Shown: positions 1-11,802 of the stretch, piece by piece
How positions within the stretch are numbered: position 1 is the first letter of the stretch
Layout: each line of letters begins with the position of its first letter
Source: Monosporascus cannonballus
Lineage: Eukaryota; Ascomycota; Sordariomycetes; Xylariales
DNA: 64,000 nt
Direction of reading: 5' to 3'
Assembly (NCBI GenBank): GCA_004154925.1
Contig: QJNS01000005.1
Location: 124,001 to 188,000 of the forward strand
Program-made: the position numbers and the translations under genes
The notes under the pieces: generated by a model
Database searches by the model: none
Seen by the model: the letters and a program-made list of their open reading frames with translations, nothing else
Told to the model about the DNA's origin: nothing

Positions 1-2250
1 AAAAACGTATGGTATATGCAGAAATTAAATTTTTTAGGATTTACTTTTATTTCAGGCCAAATTTAAATTTAATATTCCAGATTAGAAATAATTAAGGACT
101 GGCCCATCCTTAATAAGGCAATTATTATAAATATCTAACAAATCCTAGGATTTACGAGTTACGTACGCGGCCTAATTAAGGGATATAAAGATATAATTAG
201 GCCGTTAACAAAATTTATTACCAAAAAATACGTTAGGAAAAAATTCGGACTCCTAAAAAAAATTAAATACGCATTTCGAAAACTGAAAAAAAAATTACTA
301 ATGGACTTATTATAAGGATGCCAAACTTAAATAAAATAACACCCAAAAACAAATATTTTAAAATACGCCCTAGATGTAATTCTAAATCAATAAAAAAAAT
401 AACGGTAAATAATATTTAGCAACATATTACTTAACAGCATTCCGAAATATAAAATTTAGATACCAGATTTATAACAAAAAGCTGTTAGCAATTATTAACG
501 TTTTTAAAAAATAAGAATTTTTTCTTAACGGAACCAAACAACTTTTCGACATTTACTTTGATTATAAAAATTTTACGCGATTTATAAAAGCTCAAAAATT
601 AAATAAACGATATAAAATGATTTTTCTGTCCAGGTTCAATTTCAAAATCCATTATATCAAAAGAAAAAAAAAATCTAGGCGGATATTTTCAATTATAAAA
701 AAGATTACAATTCCAAAATTCCTAAAAAAAACATGTAGATATTATAGTATAATAAAGATAACACTATATAGTTATGCAAAATAGTAAAAAAAACTAACTA
801 CCGAACTTTTAATACGGTTCCGGAATTCCTACGATACGAAAAAACAAAAGGAAATTCAGCAGCTAAAAAAATAACCAAAAGATTAATTACTATATTATGG
901 CAAAATTTATGTTCCCAAAAATTAACAAAAATAATTCGTAAAAGAATTTTATAAGGACCTATTATATGGATATTAAGGAATTTTCAAAATTATTAAACGA
1001 TTACAAAAACAATATGATTTTCCAAAGTTACGCTATATGGTCAAAAAGGTAATCAAAAATTATAATATTTGAAATAAGGCTAAAGTAACACGTTATAAGC
1101 CTTACGGACTATTGCAACTTACCGACATTTCTAATAAGGTATAAAACACCATAATTTGGGACTTTATTATTAATCTATTTTTGTTTAAAAACCCAGTTAC
1201 TGGAATCAAATACGACGGAATATGAGTAATTATTAACAAATTTATCAAATATGAGTATTTCCTACCTTTTAAGCAAAACGTAACGGCAAAATAATTGGCC
1301 TACGTTTTTATTAAATACTACCTTAACAAATATAAAATACCAGAAAAAAAAACATTTTCGATAAAAATACGCTTTTTACTTTAAAATTTGGTACCAGTTT
1401 TTTTTAAATAAATTAATGTTAAGTTCAAAATTTTAATAACATATTATCCTTAAACGGACGTATAAATAAAACATTTTAATTAAATTTTGGAATAATACTT
1501 TCGAAATTATATTAATTATTAGCAAAATAATTAAATAAAAGTTTTATTCCCGGCATATATTATTTATAATATGTTTGTTAACAAAAACATAAGTATATTT
1601 CCTTATATAGCTGTATACGAATATAAAGCAAAAATGGAATAATTTAAATTACCGTTTAGCAAAGTACTAAAGGTTATTATAATTATCTTAAAAATAAAGA
1701 TATTAACTACAGAAATTAAGACGATTTAAATACGTTTCCAAAACGAATTATAATTCTTTTAATAACGGATGGCCCAGTATTATAATAAAAAAAGAATTAA
1801 AGGATTAATTTTAACAAAAAAAGATAAAGTTTACTTGTTACGCCAGAAATAAAACGTAACCTTAAATATCTTACAGATTAAAACGAAAAAAACCTAACGA
1901 TACATTCGATTTTACAAAGCTTAGTTTATTTAAGATTAACGCAATTATTTCCAAAATTAATTACCGACTGGCGTTATTCAAAAATATGAAAATATATCTT
2001 ATTTTCCATGTTTTTTTGTTTAAACTAATACCCAAAAACGTTTTATTAAAAATAGAACTGGAATTTGAAAAAACTTTTAACGAATACGAAATCGAACGAA
2101 TACTGGATTTCAAAATAATTAAAAACAAAATTTAATATCTGGTTAAATAGGAAAGATACTTATATTAAAAAATTCGTAGGAATTATTTAATCACTTAACG
2201 AATATAATAAACCTGGTTAAGATGTTTTACCGCCAAAATCCTGACCGACC
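1..2250 (+). pseudogene. Element L: 3' half of a RIP-degraded Ty3/Gypsy chromovirus pol
   Basis: The + strand, read across stops, gives the end of reverse transcriptase, RNase H, integrase and a chromodomain. The RT/RNase H junction is recognisable at about 60-250 (a FLGF-like FTSYVRGLIKGY stretch followed by RPLTKFITKK). The RNase H to integrase section continues to about 1,950. At about 2,080-2,170 a chromodomain signature EYEIERILDFKI...YLVK is visible, which marks a chromovirus. No uninterrupted frame is longer than a few dozen codons, and nearly all stops could come from CAA, CAG or TGG by C-to-T or G-to-A change, as expected for RIP. The element enters from the left edge, so gag, protease and most of RT are outside the window. 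Its 3' LTR is the split copy starting at 2,918. Assignment to Ty3/Gypsy is secure; it was certainly not functional in this state. Confidence 0.8.
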
Positions 2251-2783
2251 GTTTCTAATGCGGCTAAAATTACAGGCGATAACGGTCCCCCGCTTAAATC
2301 CAACCCTACGGCATTTTAGTCGAAAAAAATAAATACTTTCGCGATAGCGTTTATTTCGAAAATAAGTCGTATTTATTCCGCTTTTATTTATCGCTGTTTT
2401 TCCTTTAATTCTTTTTATTTTTTTTAGTTAATCTGGTTTATAACCTTTTTTTTAAAAAAAAATGGCAAAGGCCTTTTTCTGCAAAACGTTTTGCTAAAAA
2501 CGCAAGCGTTTTAACCGACCCAGAAATTCCATTAACTTATTTTCCACTTTACGCTGTTTTTTTATAGGCGTTTACGTTCCTTTTTAATTTTCGCTAAAGA
2601 ATTTATGTGCAGTACGTCGTAAGCCGAACGCTGGCGATAAATATAACAGCCACAGTTTGGGATGTCAATTACGTAAAAGCAGTCGAACTCCTTAAAACGA
2701 ATATAATTCGAACAAAAAACGACTTTGGAATTAAACTTTTCGATAAAGTTTATACGGTTATTACGCGCCTTACGTTGGTTCAA
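2250..2783 (-). pseudogene. Element L antisense ORF: cysteine cluster plus helical region
   Basis: Opposite to pol and lying between the chromodomain and the 3' LTR, the minus strand keeps an open frame from an ATG at 2,783 to 2,562. It then continues, with frameshifts or stops, to about 2,250. Residues about 24-58 carry a cysteine pattern (FCSNYIRFKEFDC, then NCGCYIYRQRSAYDV). If tyrosines that G-to-A change would create from cysteine are counted as cysteine, the spacing is about CX2CX7CX8CX2CX7C. A basic, probably helical region follows (LAKIKKERKRL). Position, orientation and layout match the antisense frames of the G elements, although the LTRs of L and G differ. The function is unknown; a zinc-binding DNA- or RNA-binding role is inference from the cysteine spacing only. 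Confidence 0.5.
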
Positions 2784-3053
2784 ACGAGGTTTTTTTTTGA
2801 ATACGGCTTATTATAATAAAATCAGTAAAAATTTTCCCAGAACTTTTTTTAATAAATAAAAAGTGGCTACTTACGGTTCTTATTTTTGGGATAAAGATCC
2901 TTAAAGAAAGGAAATAATATTACGGGAACAGGGGTTCCTATTTCGAAGAAACCAACTTTTAAGGCTTAGTGCAGACCTTTTACGGCTGAATGCCGGGTGG
3001 AAATTCTTGGCCTAATTAATATAATCTAAGTAATCTGATAAATTGATCAAATC

Positions 3054-3240
3054 TGTGATGGGGCTGTATGGAGCCCTATTATGGAGCACCGGACAAACGC
3101 CGGTACCAAGCAGCATTAACGCAGCGCCTTATATGCGAATACATATAACTATATTTTTATCTTCCCTCTTTTTTTCTTTAGCTAAAAAATAAATTTTTAT
3201 TGGTAATTAATTGCAGACCGCTTAGGTAAAACCTTTTACA
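3054..3240 (+). repeat. E0 5' LTR
   Basis: 187 bp, TGTGATGG...CTTTTACA. It contains a pyrimidine-rich stretch and an AATAAA-like segment near 3,188. It matches 9,760-9,947 along its full length. The left-hand copy is less mutated than the right-hand copy. Confidence 0.88.
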
Positions 3241-5127
3241 TATTTTCTAGCTTATTATTTAGCAAAGCAGGAGACGTTCGGAATTAAATGTTAAGATTTT
3301 CGAACGTTCTTTAAGGGGCCTAATAAGGGGCCCTTATCGACCCAGAATTACAAAGGGTATTTAGCGTTATAACGGAAACCCTAATAAGTTTAATAAGGGC
3401 TATGAAATAACATATAAGTTATTAATTCGAGGAAAACAAAAAAAAGTAACTTAGTTCGGTAAGCATATAAAAACGTAACATAGGGTAAATAAAAAACTAA
3501 TATAAATGGCCGAATAGCTCAAAAACGGCTTAATTATTTAACAAAAACTTATTATTTAGTTGCAAATTCGAAACGTAATAACCCTTACGAATTCCAACCT
3601 TTTTTCGACTTAATAACGATCGGAAACATAATTAGGCCATTTCGTAAAAACGGTTCGAACGACCGAACTAATAATAAGAGTTAAGCGGAAGCCGTTATTT
3701 TGGCCGGAGAACTTCGACGGGATAAAAAAAGGATTTCCCAATTAATATATATCCATAATTTAAAAATTTAAAATAAACGTTATTTTCGTAAGAAAAGTTT
3801 GTAAGCAGTTTTACGTTATATACGAAAAGTTCGAAATTAATATATAATATACGGTTATTATTTATTATATTACTGGAAGCCTAAATAATATCTATAATCC
3901 CGTTAATTTGCTTGAAATATTATATAAATAATATAATAATCGGCATAGAAAAAAAAAGGTAACTAAACGTTTTCGGAATTTAAGGTAAACCGATAATACG
4001 AAATTTTCGTTATTTTATTTTTTGTTCGAAAAAATATTAATAAATGCAAAAAGGATTATTTAGTTAACGGAGGCGAAACTTATGTTTTTTAAAAAATATT
4101 AAATAAAAAGCTTATCTAAATTTTAAATTTAATTGATTTCCTTAAAAGTTATAACGTATAGGTAAACAAGGTAATGGAAATCGCCGGAAACCTTAAAAAA
4201 ATAATATAACAAAAAAACGAATAACTTTTTAATAACTTAATTAAGCAATAATAACCAAGCGAGAAATAACCCAAATGGCGATATAAATATAACGGATATT
4301 TCGGTATTAAAACGGCAAAAATAAAAACTTTAAATTTTACTTTTAACGCCAACATAATATATGCAATAAATAACTTAAAAAGAACGGAACGGCCGTAAAA
4401 TAAAGGGCCTTTATTTACGTTATAAACGTTTTAATTGCAGGGCGAACCGTTACCCGTTTTTATTAACAAAAAAACCATAAGGAAGGATTAATTCGTTAGG
4501 AACGTACGAAAACAAATGGTCGAAATCTAAAAACGAAAAAAAAAGTAATTTTTGAATATCGGCGCGTTCGGAAACGAAAAACGACTTAGGCCGAAATAAA
4601 GATTACGAAACAGAATATGGACGGTACTTTATTTATTATCGATATATATATTAATTAAAAAAATATGTAAAAGTTTTTGTTAATTAAGGATATAAATATT
4701 TTACCGTAATAAACGAAACGTTTATAAAATACTTATAATTACTACGTATTCCAATAAAATTATACGAATTAAAAAGAATTCGAAAAAAAGAGCTAACGAT
4801 AGCGAAAAGAAATTAAGAAAATAATATATATGGAGATAAATATCGATAATTTTAAGGCTAGGATATTTGTATATATTATTAATAGCTTTAATTACTCCCT
4901 GATTTTAAGAAAATTTTGGATAAAGCGTTACGACGTCGTATACGTAATGCAAAAACACCTTTTAACGGTAAACGTAATAAGTCGTATAAGGGTTTACGAA
5001 AAAAAAATATAAAGCCTAAAAAAATAACGTACGAGCAATTCGCAAGGCAAAAAGAATTTTAATTACTATTTTCGGGGCAAAGCTTCGGAAAATAAAAAAG
5101 ATTAAAAGAACCAAATAAAAAATTTAA
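3241..5127 (+). other. E0 gag/protease region, too degraded to read
   Basis: This AT-rich stretch lies between the E0 5' LTR and recognisable pol, where gag and protease should be. Only short frames remain (for example 4,830-5,012). I could not find an intact CCHC knuckle or a D[ST]G protease motif, so the gag assignment rests on position alone. Confidence 0.45.
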
Positions 5128-8100
5128 TTGTTTTCAGTTATTTTGGCCGACATTAATAAGGTATTAACGCCTAAGAAAAAAATAAAAATTAACGAAAAAC
5201 TTCCGTTTAAATTAAAAGCGTTTCGGAAACTGTTCGATAAAGAATTAGATAACGTTTTACCTTTATTCCGCCCCGGAATAAATTATATAATCTTATTATA
5301 TAAAGACAAAATAAGAAAGAAAATGCTAGCATTATAAGGGCCCTTATATAATATAATTAAGGGGAAGCTGTTAGCCTTAAGGAAAACCCTGACGGAACTT
5401 TTAAATAAAGGGTATATCCGCGTAAACAGTTCGTCCGCAAGGGCTCCAATCTTATTTATAAAGAAACCCGGAGAAAAGCTGCGTTTTTACTGCGATTATT
5501 GGGCGTTAAATGCAATAACCGAAAAAAACCGTTACCTTTTACCTTTTATTTCGGAAACCTTAAGGTCACTTTTTTACGTTAAGTGGTTTACGAAAATAAA
5601 CGTCCGAATAACATTCCATAAAATTAGAATTAAGGAGGAAAACGAATAAAAAACGGTATTCCGAACGTATTTCGGCTTATACGAATAGCTGGTAATACCG
5701 TTCGGCTTATACGGGGTTCCCGCAACCTTTTAACGATACGTTAACAGGGTTCTAAGGAAGTACTTTGACGTTTTCTGCTTAGCGTATATAGACGATATTT
5801 TTATCTTTTTTTTCGGATCTAAGGAAAATTATATATAAAAGGTAAAAAAAATTTTAAACTGCTTAAAAAAACGGGTTTAAGTTTAAATATTTTTAAATAC
5901 GAATTCGCCGTAAAAATAACAAAATATCTTAGATTTATTATAAATGCCGGAAAAGGGATACGAATGGACTCCGAGAAATTGTACGTAATCAAAAAGTAAA
6001 AAGTTTCCAAAATACTTAAAAGAATCCGAAGCTTTTTAAGGTTCGCAAATTTTTACTGCGACTTTATAGCCCATTATGTGGATATATCGATACCGTTAAT
6101 AACCTTAACCTAGAAAGGAACCTTATTTTATTAAAAGAAAAAAAAGTAACGTTCGAACGTTTTAAAAGCGCCTTTATAACGGAATCAATTTTGGCGTAAT
6201 AAGACCCCGAAAAATTTATAATATTAAAAATAGATTATTTAAAAATAATATACGGAAATTATTTATTTTAAGTTGATAAATTAAAAATATTACGTCCGGT
6301 CGTTTATTACTTTAAAGAAATAAATCCCGTTAAAATTAATTATAAAATATGTAACAAGGAATTCTTAACGGTAATAAGGTTTTTAAAAATATAAAATATA
6401 AAACTACATAATATAATAACTCTATTTAAAATTATTACCGATTATAAAAATTTGAAATATTTTATAATTATTAACAGATTAAACGAACGTTAAGTAAAGT
6501 AATTAAAAATATTTTATTTTAATTTCTATTTTAAATTTTATACCGGTTGTTTAAATATTAAGGTCGATATATTTTTATATAAGAAACAAAATATAGTTAT
6601 AAAGAAAAACGATAACCGGAAAACCGTATAAGAATTTTAATTAATAAAAAAATAAGTAATTATTTATATTATTTATAAAATACAAAAAATATGCCGAAAA
6701 TATAATAACGATTAATAATATTAAAATTAAAGGCAACGGGTTATTTCGAAAAACGTAAATATTTTAATATTATAAAAATTTCCAAAAGTTTTAGGACGTA
6801 ACGTTAAAATATAATAAAAATTACAACCGTATTATTAATATTATTAAAAAAGGGGAACGTAATGTTTTTATAAAACTAAAATTATTAATAATAATTACGA
6901 AATATACGTTAAACGTTAAAGGTTTTTTTAATTTCGGGAACGTTTTTAAATTTTATGTTGAAAGTTATTTAAAACGGCCTTAATATAAATATTTACGATT
7001 TTTATATGGTAAGCTACCTAGGTAAAGAGGTTATAATAACGGTATTTTCGAAATGGTTTTTTTGGCCGAATATATATCGTATAATAAGGTAATTCTGTAA
7101 AAATTACGACGTATACGATTATAAAAACATATGAAAAAATAGGAAAAAAGGGCTATTAAAGTTATTTCCAATTTCCGAACGATTTTATAACAAATTATCG
7201 ATTAATTTTATAACCGATTTACCAACCGTTTTTAAATACCACCTATATTCTTTGATAATTATAATAAATTAATTATTTAAACCAGTAATCTTAAAAGCGA
7301 TACGTATAATAAACGTAAAAGCATATACGGAAATATTCGTACAAATATATTAAAAATTCCATATTTTTTCAAAATTATTATAAGTGACAACGGAATTAAT
7401 TAGGTAAGGAAATTTTAAATTAAATTTTATAAATTAATAAAAATAAAATAGCGCTTTTTACTATATATTATTTAGAAATTAATAGTATTACGGAAAAGGT
7501 TAATTAAAAGGTATTAATTTATTAGTGAATTTTCGTAACATATTCGTAATAAGAATAAAATCAGCTTTATTTCGAAGGCGATATTCGTAATTAATAACCG
7601 AAATATAATCTTAATAAAATTAATTTCTTTTTATTTTCTCGATATTACATTAACCCGGTTGCTTAAATAAAAAATAATTTAATAACTAAAAGAAATTTAC
7701 GTACAAAAACAGAAAATTTGGTTAGGAAATTACGAAAAAATACGGAATTCGCTTAAGCCGCGATAACGGCGGCCCAGTAAACCTAAAAGGAAATAACGAA
7801 TAAATATCGTTTTCCTGCAGAAAAATACAAAATTAATAACAAAATCTAATTATTCCTAAAAAATATTATTACTTTTTAGCCGTTAAAAAAATTAAGGTAA
7901 CTTTAAGTTAAATACCAAATAATTAAAATAATTAATTTTTATGTTATTAAACAAAATATATTTAAAAAAAGTCCATAACCGTTTTTACGTTAATTTATTA
8001 AGGAGCGTAAATCGTAACTCCTTACAGTCCCAAATTAACGTAAATACGTAACCTCTTTTTATTATTCTTAAAAAAAAAGAACCAGAATTTAAAATCGAAA

Positions 8101-8270
8101 ATATTTTTTAAATCCGGATTAAAAAGGTAAAGAAAAGTTTTATATGCCAAATCCAGATAAAGTGGTTAAATTACGCAAAACCGATTTGGGAACCGTTTAA
8201 AGAATTTGCAAATACGGCGGCTTTATAACAATTCGAAAAGAAATCCAGCAATACAGCTATTAATAACGGA
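5128..8270 (+). pseudogene. E0 pol remnant: RT, RNase H, integrase, chromodomain
   Basis: The frame starting at 5,128 runs through the region leading into RT (LPFKLKAF, LFRPGINYIILL). From 5,400 to 5,815 the RT core is unmistakable: KGYIRVNSSSARAPILFIKK, CDYWALNAI, an LPFISETLRSL block, KWFTKINVRITFHKIRI, TVFRTYFGLYE and the active-site equivalent AYIDDIFIFF at about 5,785-5,815. RNase H and integrase continue to about 7,900, with heavier damage. At about 8,060-8,270 a chromodomain reads LNYAKPIWEPFKEFANTAAL. The order RT-RNase H-integrase-chromodomain is that of chromoviruses, whose chromodomain targets integration to heterochromatin in known cases. Stops are mostly TAA or TAG at expected Gln or Trp positions. 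Confidence 0.85.
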
Positions 8271-9759
8271 CCCCAAATCTAGCGTGTTATCTAAAAGCGG
8301 ACGGGTAAAAGTCTAGCCCAAAAACACTGGCCGGGTGGTATATAAGCGGTATAAAAGATTTGGAGAAACCGTTTAAAAACAGCCTTATATAATTTGCAAA
8401 TAAAAGTTAAAATAATACTTTTATTATTTACAAATAAAATATATTAAAAAGGAATTAAATATTACAAAAATAATATATCGGTTACGAAATTATTTAATTA
8501 TTTTTTGAAAATTTATAAATTTAAAAATTTACCTTCCGAATTTGTAGCGTTAATATTACGCGGAAATTACGTACTTAAAACGCGTAATTATTTGGCCTTA
8601 TCTACATTAAATTCCGGCAGAACCGGAACCTTTTTTTTTAGCCGCCTAAGTTACGATTATTAACAGTTATTAATTTAATTTATAACGTAAATTAATAAGT
8701 AATACGGGAAAAACATAAAAATATTGCAAAAAAAACTTATATAATAACATTTATTATTTTTATATTTAATACGTTTTTTATTATATTAAACGGAAAAACC
8801 GGCAGAACCGGCAACCTAACTTACGTATAAATAATATATAAACCAGGAATTAAAAGCGTAAATTTATTTCGGAATAAATAACGTACGGAAACTTAAAGCG
8901 CGAACGTAAGGCCTCGGTATTTGCCTTTTCCTAGATACGAATAGCCGTTAAACTAAGGTTAACGGCGAAAGAATAATATAGAAAGTACGTAAAAAAAGCA
9001 AATTTATTAGGGTTTCGGTAATCGTAATTAAAAACAATTTCGTAAAACGTATCGACCGCTTAACGAAACTCGGGAATATTCGCGAATTATACAGAAACCA
9101 TATTAAAAAAACATATTAATAAAAATAAAAAGGGTATTTATTTCGAGATATTTATAATTATAACTAACGTAAACTTAATAATGGACCGTTTTTGTACTTA
9201 TAATAATAAACATTTTAAAAATAACAAATAAATAACGTATAAACGAATTACATATTTTATTAATTCAAATAAAATACATCCGGGTTTTCGGCAAAATAAA
9301 TTATATAAATAAATAAGGCATATTACAAATACGAGCGGGATATTCGTTTAGGGCGACGTAAATACGTAACGTATAAAAGATTTTAGCGGATTCCGACTTA
9401 CTAAAAAAACCCGAAACCGTAAAAACGTCTTTTTTGCAGAGTATTTTTATAATATTATAATATATTAATTAATTTTAAGCCGTTACGGAATAACGCATGA
9501 AATATCATTTTAAATATTAATAAAAATTAATTTACCGAAATAAATTATTATTATAAAAAAAGTTAAAACGAATAAAAATATAAATGCATTTTTATATATG
9601 GGTCTATTTAACGCATAATTAGCCTATAATTAATTACCTAAATTAAACCTAATTCGGAAATAGATAAATTTCCGAATTTCAGATTAATTAAAAATTAAAA
9701 ATTAAGATAATTATTAATCCTGTAATAAATTAAGCTTTTTTAGGAAAAATGAAAAGTAA
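8271..9759. other. E0 region between pol and 3' LTR
   Basis: About 1.5 kb of AT-rich sequence lies downstream of the chromodomain. Fragments on the minus strand look peptide-like (for example the inverse of 8,880-9,100), so an antisense frame like that of L and the G elements is possible. I found no cysteine cluster here and cannot support a gene. Confidence 0.4.
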
Positions 9760-9947
9760 TATAATAAGGTTATATGGAGCCCTATTATGGAGTACCGGAC
9801 AAACGCCGGTACTAAACAGCATTAGCGCAGCGCCTTATATGCGAACATACATAACTGTATTTTTATCTTCCCTTTCTTTTATTTTTAGCTAGAAAATAAA
9901 CTCTTATTGGTAACTGATTGCAGACCGCTTAGGTAAAGCCTTTTACA
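9760..9947 (+). repeat. E0 3' LTR
   Basis: 188 bp, partner of the 5' LTR at 3,054-3,240. Its first bases are changed from TGTGATGG to TATAATAA by transitions only. It is followed directly by the TSD AAATC and then by the rest of the L-type LTR. Confidence 0.88.
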
Positions 9948-10236
9948 AAATCATATGGATTATATAGATCTACGATACACTTATTTTAAGGAATTGGGAT
10001 ATATAATAAACCAGTATTTTATATAAATAGCATTTACTTAATTTCGCTCTTTAGTTATTAATCTAAGCTTTTATTTTAAAGGTAATTATACCGTTGTTTA
10101 ATTAAGGGAAAAGTTTTTAAATCTTTTTAATAAATAGACCATTAAATTATTCGTCGCCTTATTGTTATCTGCAAATCAAGACTTCATTTCGGATACTGTT
10201 TATACCTCCAGGTGGATGTATAACAGATTCGTTACA

Positions 10237-10889
10237 TAAAGTATTAATATTTATTTTACGGTATAAAGGGGTTTTTCGAATAAAATTAACGAATTTCCGT
10301 ATTAATTTAAAGGTTTATTTTACGTTATAAATATTCGATTTCATTACGGATATAACGAAAATAATATACGTTAATACTTATTTCGAAAACTCATATGCCA
10401 AAAAAATAATCGAAATTCCCAATCTTAAACAAATAACGATTTAATAATATTAACATAATAAAAGTTAGAAATTTGGCTGGAAAAACATATTGGAAATAAA
10501 AAAAACACGTAATTTTATAATTAATATTAATTTAACGAATATATAATAACAACTCGGAAAAAAACTTATATTTTTTTTAAACCGATACGAAACGGCAAAA
10601 ATCGAGAACCCCGACGAGTTTTCGGAAAACATACAAATAATACAATTATTATTTAAATTTATATTTAAATTATAAGACGAAATTATTAAAGGAGTTTTTC
10701 CGGAAATTAAGGGAAATTTAATAAAGAAAATATAACGGGCAAAATTAATTTTTATTATTTTGTACGAAATAAATTCGAGGAAAAAAAAGGAAAAAAGAAA
10801 TTAAAAAGGTTATACCGGCGTATAACTAAACCCAGACCGGGGACGTACCGGCGAATCGACGGCTTATTAACTTTATTAACCTTATTATT
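10237..10889. other. AT-rich unclassified stretch
   Basis: Degraded sequence between the L-type LTR and the TRIM-like element. The + strand is A-rich, suggesting a former + strand transposon. No domain could be recognised. Confidence 0.5.
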
Positions 10890-10991
10890 TGTAATAATAT
10901 GCACAGCTAGTCCTTATAAGGTGGATTATGGTGTCCAAACTGCAATTGGGGTTTGGAATTGCTAACCTTTTGATATTGTGGCTAGCGTTGC

Positions 10992-11388
10992 TGTGACGGC
11001 TAGGGGGTTTAACCAACTATTAAACCTTAGTCGTACGGGTTTATGTTGGTAGGAGTATCGTGGGAATCTGAGCAATGGATACAGTAACGTGTTACGTCTC
11101 TTAATTCCAAGGATGCCTTGGGTAACGATGTTATATTGCAAGCTGGTGCTATCTAGACTATGGAAACAATGAGGGTATATATCCTTATTCTGGCTCAAGG
11201 TGCTTAAGCGGCTCAAACCCTTAAGCCCGTTAAGTCCTTTGAGCTCCTTTGCCGGCTTAAGGGGCTCAAGGTGCTTGGCACCTTGAGACCTTTGAGCTGG
11301 TTACGTGACATCTTGGCGGTGGTCGGTGTTTGTCTTCTTCGTGGGCCCGACCGTCCCCAAAGAAGCCAAGACCGTTTAGGTCATAACA
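10992..11388 (-). mobile_element. Solo LTR of the G family inside the TRIM LTR
   Basis: 397 bp, TGTGACGGCTAGG...GGTCATAACA on the + strand, flanked by the TSD GTTGC (10,987-10,991 and 11,389-11,393). The uninterrupted TRIM LTR at 11,684-11,802 shows the site before insertion. It is only lightly mutated. A short hairpin CTCAAGGTGC-TTG-GCACCTTGAG lies at 11,266-11,288, inside a core made of CTTAAG/CTCAAG-type units. The strand is given by the gag-pol direction of full-length relatives. Confidence 0.92.
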
Positions 11389-11478
11389 GTTGCACCCTCG
11401 TTATCTCACAATTATTCCAAACCCCAATTGGGTGCATCAGCCAGTTCGGCGCCACTTCGGCGACATACCGGACGCAGG

Positions 11479-11487
11479 GTTCGATCC
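11479..11487 (+). promoter_or_regulatory. RNA polymerase III B-box-like motif in the TRIM interior
   Basis: GTTCGATCC fits the B-box consensus GWTCRANNC. I found no convincing A box at the right distance upstream and the flanking arm does not pair well, so this may be chance or a relic of tRNA-derived sequence. Confidence 0.3.
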
Positions 11488-11802
11488 TCACAGGGGCGAC
11501 TGCAGGCTAAAAAAAGAGCCAGGAGGTGGACCGAAAGGATTCCAACCGCTGGCGCTCGGCGGGTGGTCAGCGCGAAGGGTCCGACCGCGCTATCTGCTCA
11601 CAGGGCGCAATAAAGCCTTGGGGGTTAGACACCTTATCCAGCCCTGAAGTCGGGACGACTTCACTGAAAAGGGGGGGAGTAGTTGTGATGATATGCACAG
11701 CTAGTCCTTATAAGGTGGATTAGGGTGTCCAAACTCCAATTGGGGTTTGGAATTGTTGACCTTTTGGTATTGTGGCTAGCGTTGCACCCTCGTTATCTCA
11801 CA

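Larger units (their letters stand above)
3054..9947 (+). mobile_element. E0: full-length Ty3/Gypsy chromovirus nested in the LTR of L
   Basis: E0 is 6,894 bp, bounded by LTRs of 187 and 188 bp (3,054-3,240; 9,760-9,947) and flanked by the TSD AAATC (3,049-3,053 and 9,948-9,952). The LTR pair differs almost only by C/T and G/A: TGTGATGGGGCTGTATGG on the left reads TATAATAAGGTTATATGG on the right. A purine-rich stretch just before 9,760 (AGGAAAAATGAAAAGTAA) is the likely polypurine tract. The coding strand is +, with RT, RNase H, integrase and a chromodomain between 5,128 and 8,270. It is younger than L because it interrupts L's LTR. Many in-frame stops make it inactive. Confidence 0.88.
2918..10236 (+). 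repeat. 3' LTR of element L, split by element E0
   Basis: The LTR occupies 2,918-3,053 and 9,953-10,236 (about 420 bp), separated by E0 plus one copy of its 5-bp TSD. It begins TATTACGGGAACAGGGG, the RIP version of TGTTACAGG, and ends GTTACA, so the TG...CA ends are recognisable. A purine-rich tract (about 2,903-2,917, TAAAGAAAGGAAATAA) precedes it, as expected of a polypurine tract at a 3' LTR. The uninterrupted copy at 27,177-27,590 aligns across the insertion point. No matching TSD was found at 10,237, and none can be checked at the other end. Confidence 0.75.
10890..11802 (+). mobile_element. TRIM-like miniature LTR element, split by a solo LTR
   Basis: Two 119-bp LTRs (10,890-10,991 joined to 11,394-11,410; and 11,684-11,802), TGTGATGATATGCACAGC...GTTATCTCACA, flank a 273-bp internal region. 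The TSD is TTATT (10,885-10,889 and 11,803-11,807). Without the inserted solo LTR the element is 511 bp, in the size class of terminal-repeat retrotransposons in miniature. The internal region has no usable protein frame but ends in a clear polypurine tract (GAAAAGGGGGGGAGTAGT). Just before it is a stretch resembling the terminal part of Ty3/Gypsy pol-to-LTR junctions (GTCGGGACGACTTCACTG). The internal region and right LTR are nearly free of RIP, in sharp contrast to the surroundings. It must depend on an autonomous element for movement, which I infer was Ty3/Gypsy-like. Confidence 0.85.

Noticed and set aside
11266..11288. Hairpin as a transcription terminator
   Set aside because: It is part of the repeat-rich LTR core; bacterial-type terminators are not relevant in a fungal genome.
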